From the NCBI GenBank assembly GCA_029938465.1, contig JAOZUW010000002.1:10403-56587 (forward strand): a DNA stretch of 46,185 nt, written 5' to 3'. Below are positions 42,858-46,185 of this stretch, in pieces. The position numbers and the translations under genes were made by a program. Source of the DNA: Bacteroidales bacterium. Its GTDB lineage: Bacteria > Bacteroidota > Bacteroidia > Bacteroidales > UBA12170. Positions within the stretch are counted from its first letter, which is position 1. Each line of letters opens with the position of its first letter. The notes under the pieces were generated by a model. It worked only from the letters and a program-made list of their open reading frames with translations, had not been told where the DNA came from and did no database searches.

Positions 42858-43434
42858 AAGATTATTTAATATTATAGTGTCTTTATTGGGTTTACTTATT
42901 CTGTTGCCTTTATTTATGCTTATTTCTGTTGCCATTTTATTAGAAACCAATGGGAGTATTTTTTATAGACAATGGAGAGTAGGCAAGGATAATCAGGATT
43001 TTCAGATGTTTAAGTTCCGATCTATGATTGTGGATTCCGATAAAAAAGGTTTGCTCACAGTTGGTGCAAAAGACAGTAGAATAACAAAAGTGGGGAGCTT
43101 TATTAGAAGATATAAACTCGATGAATTGCCACAGCTTTTTAATGTGCTTAAAGGGGATATGAATTTGGTAGGTCCTAGACCGGAAGTGCGAAAATATGTT
43201 GATTTGTATACCGAACAACAAAAAGAAGTCTTATCTGTACGGCCGGGGATAACTGATTATGCCTCTATTGAATATGCAAATGAGAACGAGCTTTTAGCAC
43301 ATTCAAATGATCCTGAAAGAACATATATAGAAGAAATAATGCCCCACAAACTGGAGTTAAACAAAAAATATTTGAAGAACCCATCGCTTTTTCATGATTT
43401 AAAAGTTATGGCAAAAACAATAATAAGGATATAA
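42850..43434 (+). CDS. Undecaprenyl-phosphate sugar phosphotransferase (PglC-like initiating transferase)
   Basis: The start is the ATG at 42850 (MFKRLFNIIVSLL), which overlaps the aminotransferase end by 8 bases; 194 residues result. It has one N-terminal re-entrant membrane segment, then the family blocks GSIFYRQWRVGKDNQDFQMF, KFRSM, RRYKLDELPQLFNVLKGDMN, LVGPRPEV and RPGITDYASIEY. This is the small monotopic class, which transfers a sugar 1-phosphate to the lipid carrier and so starts the glycan. The polymerase gene follows after 2 bases. Confidence 0.93.
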   Translation: MFKRLFNIIVSLLGLLILLPLFMLISVAILLETNGSIFYRQWRVGKDNQDFQMFKFRSMIVDSDKKGLLTVGAKDSRITKVGSFIRRYKLDELPQLFNVLKGDMNLVGPRPEVRKYVDLYTEQQKEVLSVRPGITDYASIEYANENELLAHSNDPERTYIEEIMPHKLELNKKYLKNPSLFHDLKVMAKTIIRI

Positions 43435-43436
43435 TA

Positions 43437-44630
43437 TTGAATAAGTTGCGTACATATCTACCAAAAATGATTCTATCAACATTTATGCTGATGGTATTTT
43501 TGATGCCCCTTTTAAATAGATTTGTCCCTATATTAATTGCTGTACTTTCTTTACTTATTTTGTGGGATGGCTTTTTAAATAAGAACTTTTCTTTTTCTTA
43601 TAAAAAAATTGTAGTAACAGGTGTACTGTTTTATGTTTTTCATCTTATTTCAGTTTTGTATAGCGATTATAAAGAGGTCGCACTCTTTGATATGGGTGTA
43701 AAATTCTCTTTAGTGCTTTTCCCCTTAATTTTCCTTTTTAAAAATCAATATGTTATTCAAAAAAAGAACTGGGTTCTTTGGGCTTTTGTCACTGGTAGTT
43801 TAGTGTCTTCATTACTTATGCTAAGTTATGCATTTTGGCGCTTTGATGGACAAGATACATCTGTGTTTTATTATGTCAGTTTGAGCTTATTTCATCCATC
43901 TTATATGGCTATGTATTTTATCTTTTCTATTTTAATATTGATAGATTTTATTGGTAGAAAAGAAAGTACGAAAAAGCAAAAACTCTGGAGTTATCTGCTT
44001 GTATTGTTTTTAGTGGTCATCATATTTTTATTACAATCAAAGGCTGGTATTTTAAGTTTGGTACTTATTGTCTTGTATTATTCTGTTTTTGCTTTGATAA
44101 AGAAACGTTTCTCTGTTGTTAAAATAAGCATTCTTGTTTTGGTTGTTTCCATTGGTTTTATTTCTTTACAAAGAAACAGCCGATTACAAACCATGACTCA
44201 ATCCATTGAAAAAATTTCAGAAGAAGGTCAAGCAAAATCATCTACAGGTATCCGATATGATATGTGGAAAGTTACCTTTAGAGCTATTTCTGAGAATTGG
44301 CTTTTTGGGGTGGGTGCCGGTGATATTAAACCAGTACTTTTTAAAAAATACGAGGTACAAAAGCTCGAAGATGCCATTAATAATAATTATAATGTGCATA
44401 ATCAGTATCTGGAAACCTTTTTGGGACAAGGGATATTTGGTTTGGGTTTATTACTGCTACTTTTACTTTTTGGCTTATTAGAAGCTATTAAAAGAAACAG
44501 TTTGTTTTTAAGTGGTTTTGTTCTTTTATTAGCATTGAGTTTGCTTCCAGAATCTATGCTCAATCAGCAGGCAGGAGTTATTTTTATGGCCTTCTTTTAT
44601 TATTTCCTTTTTACTTATGATGATGATTAG
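43437..44630 (+). CDS. O-antigen polymerase/ligase family membrane protein
   Basis: The start is a TTG at 43437, two bases after the previous stop; an ATG at 43467 is an alternative. The 397-residue protein has about ten membrane segments. The Wzy_C-type block STGIRYDMWKVTFRAISENW, followed by LFGVGAGDIKPVL and NVHNQYLETFLGQGIFGL, is typical of O-antigen polymerases and ligases (Wzy/WaaL). It either polymerises the repeat unit or attaches the chain to its acceptor; sequence alone does not decide. It is the last gene of the operon. Confidence 0.85.
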   Translation: MNKLRTYLPKMILSTFMLMVFLMPLLNRFVPILIAVLSLLILWDGFLNKNFSFSYKKIVVTGVLFYVFHLISVLYSDYKEVALFDMGVKFSLVLFPLIFLFKNQYVIQKKNWVLWAFVTGSLVSSLLMLSYAFWRFDGQDTSVFYYVSLSLFHPSYMAMYFIFSILILIDFIGRKESTKKQKLWSYLLVLFLVVIIFLLQSKAGILSLVLIVLYYSVFALIKKRFSVVKISILVLVVSIGFISLQRNSRLQTMTQSIEKISEEGQAKSSTGIRYDMWKVTFRAISENWLFGVGAGDIKPVLFKKYEVQKLEDAINNNYNVHNQYLETFLGQGIFGLGLLLLLLLFGLLEAIKRNSLFLSGFVLLLALSLLPESMLNQQAGVIFMAFFYYFLFTYDDD

Positions 44631-44676
44631 TCAGAATTATTAAAAAATCATTCTAAGCTGTTTCTCTTATAATCCG

Positions 44677-44706
44677 TTGTTATTTCAGAAACATTTTTTA
44701 TCTTAG
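44677..44706 (+). promoter_or_regulatory. Promoter of the orphan sorting-domain gene
   Basis: TTG (44677-44679) and TATCTTAG (44699-44706, one mismatch to TAnnTTTG) are 19 bases apart. The start codon follows about 21 bases later. Confidence 0.45.
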
Positions 44707-44727
44707 CCACACGCAAAAATCCTAAAG

Positions 44728-45039
44728 ATGAACATCTTATTAAAAACAAATTCTCATAAAGAAAAGAATGCTTTTGCAGATGTTTATGGTATTAATATCT
44801 CTGTTAAGCCGAATCCTGCGAGAGATTGGGCTGCTTTTGATTATACTATACCCGAAAGCCAATCATCAGCAATACTAACAATAACTGATGGCTCAGGTAG
44901 AATAATAGAAGAATTATACTTAAAGGGACAACAAGGTCAAGAAATTTGGGATACTCGCTCCTTAAAATCAGGAACTTATATTTATGAGTTTGTAAGTGGA
45001 GAATTGAAGCAGACCGGAAAAATTGTGATTATTAACTAA
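44728..45039 (+). CDS. Orphan T9SS type A sorting domain
   Basis: The 103-residue product is almost only a T9SS C-terminal sorting domain: INISVKPNPARDWAAFDYTI, ITDGSGRIIEELYLKGQQGQ, SLKSGTYIYEF and the end QTGKIVIIN. It has no signal peptide (MNILLKTNSHKEKNAFADV) and no cargo domain. It is either the surviving tail of a deleted secreted protein or a small protein of unknown use. It has its own promoter-like element and a good terminator, so it may be expressed. The next gene downstream is an exported repeat protein. Confidence 0.65.
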   Translation: MNILLKTNSHKEKNAFADVYGINISVKPNPARDWAAFDYTIPESQSSAILTITDGSGRIIEELYLKGQQGQEIWDTRSLKSGTYIYEFVSGELKQTGKIVIIN

Positions 45040-45050
45040 CTATTTATACT

Positions 45051-45086
45051 AAAATCGGCTTCAAATCTTGAAGTCGATTTTATTTT
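45051..45086 (+). terminator. Terminator after the orphan sorting domain
   Basis: AAAATCGGCTTCAA (45051-45064) pairs with TTGAAGTCGATTTT (45068-45081), one G-T pair, 3-base loop, followed by a T run. Confidence 0.85.
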
Positions 45087-45100
45087 TTGAAACTACAATT

Positions 45101-46185
45101 ATGAAAAATATAATATTAGTTATTCTTTTGTTCCCAATATATGTGTTTTCTCAAAACTTTGTAATGACTTGGCAACAATGCTATGGCGGTACAGAAAATG
45201 ACAAAGTCAAAAGCATTATACCATATGATGATGGTTATTTGTTTTTTGGTCATACAGCATCAATAGATGGTGATGTAACGAATAATAGCTGTGTAAGTGC
45301 AGCTTGGTTAGTAAATATTGATAATAAAGGGGATATTCTTTTCGATAAATCATTTTGTGGTTATAGTGGTGCTTCTGGTACTAAGATTTTAGATGCTGGA
45401 GAAGAGGATTTTTATTTAATAGGTTCTAGTGGACCAAATGATACAGGAGGTATAAATGGTTACTGGCTAGCCAAAGTTGATGCAAATTTCAATATTATTT
45501 GGCAAGATGTATTAGGCGGAAGTTATGTGGAAGATCCCCGAGGAGGCTGTATAGCTCATGATGGCGGTATTATCGAGTCTGGCATTACCGGTTCGCCCGA
45601 TGGCGATATTGAAGAGTATTATGGTAGTTTTGATAATTGGCTTGTAAAAATGAATGCCGATGGCAGCCGCGATTGGGTAAAAACCTATGGTAATATAGGA
45701 GCCGAGGAAGGTGGTAATATTATCCCCACCAGCGATGGCGGTTATATTTATGCTTGTTCTGGTTATAACTATTTACCCGGCAACACCTATTGCGAAGGTC
45801 ACGATGGTATGATGGCAGAAGCTTGGCTAATAAAACTAGATGCTAATGGCGAAAAAGAATGGCATCAGTGTTATGGAGGCTCTTATATTGATTCTTTTAA
45901 AGATATTATAGAGTTAAATGATGGATATATTGTTGTTGGTAATTCCTTTTCTGGTGATGGTGATTTACCAGGTCATAATGGCATTGTGGGTGAAAATAGA
46001 GATATTTGGGTAATTAGTTTTGATATAAATGGCAGTATTATTTGGAGTAGGAATTTTGGAGGAACTGATTGGGAATTCGGAAGGAGAATTTTTCAAAATG
46101 ACGATTCTAGTTTCACAGTATTAGGAACAACAAAATCTCATGATGGTGATGTACAGGGGAATACAGCACCAAATAATCAATCTGT
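45101..46185 (+). CDS. Secreted repeat (beta-propeller-like) protein, 3' end outside the window
   Basis: This ORF is missing from the track because it has no stop inside the window. From the ATG at 45101 it reads 361 codons without interruption. It has a signal peptide (NIILVILLFPIYVFSQ) and then repeats of about 55-70 residues of the type W...YGG...D....I...DGGYI..G....DGD....... WL.K.D..G, for example WQQCYGGTENDKVKSI and WHQCYGGSYIDSFKDI. Proteins with these repeats in Bacteroidetes usually end in a T9SS sorting domain, which would lie beyond the window. No enzymatic motif is visible. Confidence 0.8.
   Translation, partial: MKNIILVILLFPIYVFSQNFVMTWQQCYGGTENDKVKSIIPYDDGYLFFGHTASIDGDVTNNSCVSAAWLVNIDNKGDILFDKSFCGYSGASGTKILDAGEEDFYLIGSSGPNDTGGINGYWLAKVDANFNIIWQDVLGGSYVEDPRGGCIAHDGGIIESGITGSPDGDIEEYYGSFDNWLVKMNADGSRDWVKTYGNIGAEEGGNIIPTSDGGYIYACSGYNYLPGNTYCEGHDGMMAEAWLIKLDANGEKEWHQCYGGSYIDSFKDIIELNDGYIVVGNSFSGDGDLPGHNGIVGENRDIWVISFDINGSIIWSRNFGGTDWEFGRRIFQNDDSSFTVLGTTKSHDGDVQGNTAPNNQS

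Noticed and set aside
1-46185. tRNA genes, rRNA genes and CRISPR arrays
   Set aside because: None was seen on reading both strands; no T-loop GGTTCGAATCC-type motif and no regularly spaced direct repeats.

Overview
The window is AT-rich DNA from an anaerobic or fermentative member of the Bacteroidetes, most likely class Bacteroidia. The evidence is: Bacteroidetes-type -7 elements (TAnnTTTG) upstream of many genes and no clear Shine-Dalgarno sequences; secreted proteins with type IX secretion (T9SS) C-terminal sorting domains; SusD-free but typical signal-peptide beta-barrel proteins; citrate lyase, indolepyruvate:ferredoxin oxidoreductase and a B12-dependent class II ribonucleotide reductase. 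No rRNA, tRNA, CRISPR array or intact insertion sequence was seen. Genus cannot be fixed from the sequence alone.

Layout. 1-2907 (+): a two-gene citrate lyase operon in which the acyl carrier protein (CitD) is fused to the lyase subunit (CitE), followed by CitF and a broken short ORF. 3271-5918 (-): a putative outer-membrane protein and queA. 6290-8667 (+): a type I glutamine synthetase with a Phe where the adenylylation Tyr should be, then a small outer-membrane barrel protein. 8927-13235 (+): an L-fucose operon (secreted GH29 fucosidase, RhaD-type aldolase, FucU mutarotase, FucK kinase) that holds two short relics, one resembling a fucose permease and one clearly the N-terminus of L-fucose isomerase. 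13312-16911 (-): a barrel protein and nrdJ. 17580-20637: two divergently described T9SS cargo proteins (one on each strand, convergent). 20849-21012: a 164-bp palindromic, MITE-like element. 21124-29982 (-): iorB, iorA, glnS, ettA and a SNF2-family helicase. 30131-36840 (+): small XRE regulator, malate dehydrogenase, lipase-like hydrolase overlapping glycerol kinase, sirtuin, FKBP lipoprotein, GT39-like glycosyltransferase. 36949-44630 (+): glutaminase followed by a tight six-gene surface-glycan operon (flippase, acyltransferase, GT4-GT2 fusion, DegT aminotransferase, phosphoglycosyltransferase, O-antigen polymerase/ligase). 44728-46185 (+): an orphan T9SS sorting domain and the start of a secreted repeat protein that runs off the window.

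How the genes work together. Most of the window is core metabolism. The citrate lyase, malate dehydrogenase, IorAB and glutamine synthetase/glutaminase point to fermentation of organic and amino acids. The fucosidase cluster would release and phosphorylate L-fucose, but its isomerase and probably its permease are deleted here, so the pathway must be completed elsewhere or is decaying. The glycan operon makes and exports a lipid-linked surface polysaccharide.

The most interesting signals are the collapsed fuc genes (especially the 23-codon fucI relic whose stop overlaps the fucK start), the MITE-like element, the perfect 20-bp palindrome lying on the -33 region of a T9SS cargo gene, the CitD-CitE fusion, and several promoters placed so close to the start codon that the transcripts should be nearly leaderless. 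I found no strong candidate for a wholly new defence or mobile system.
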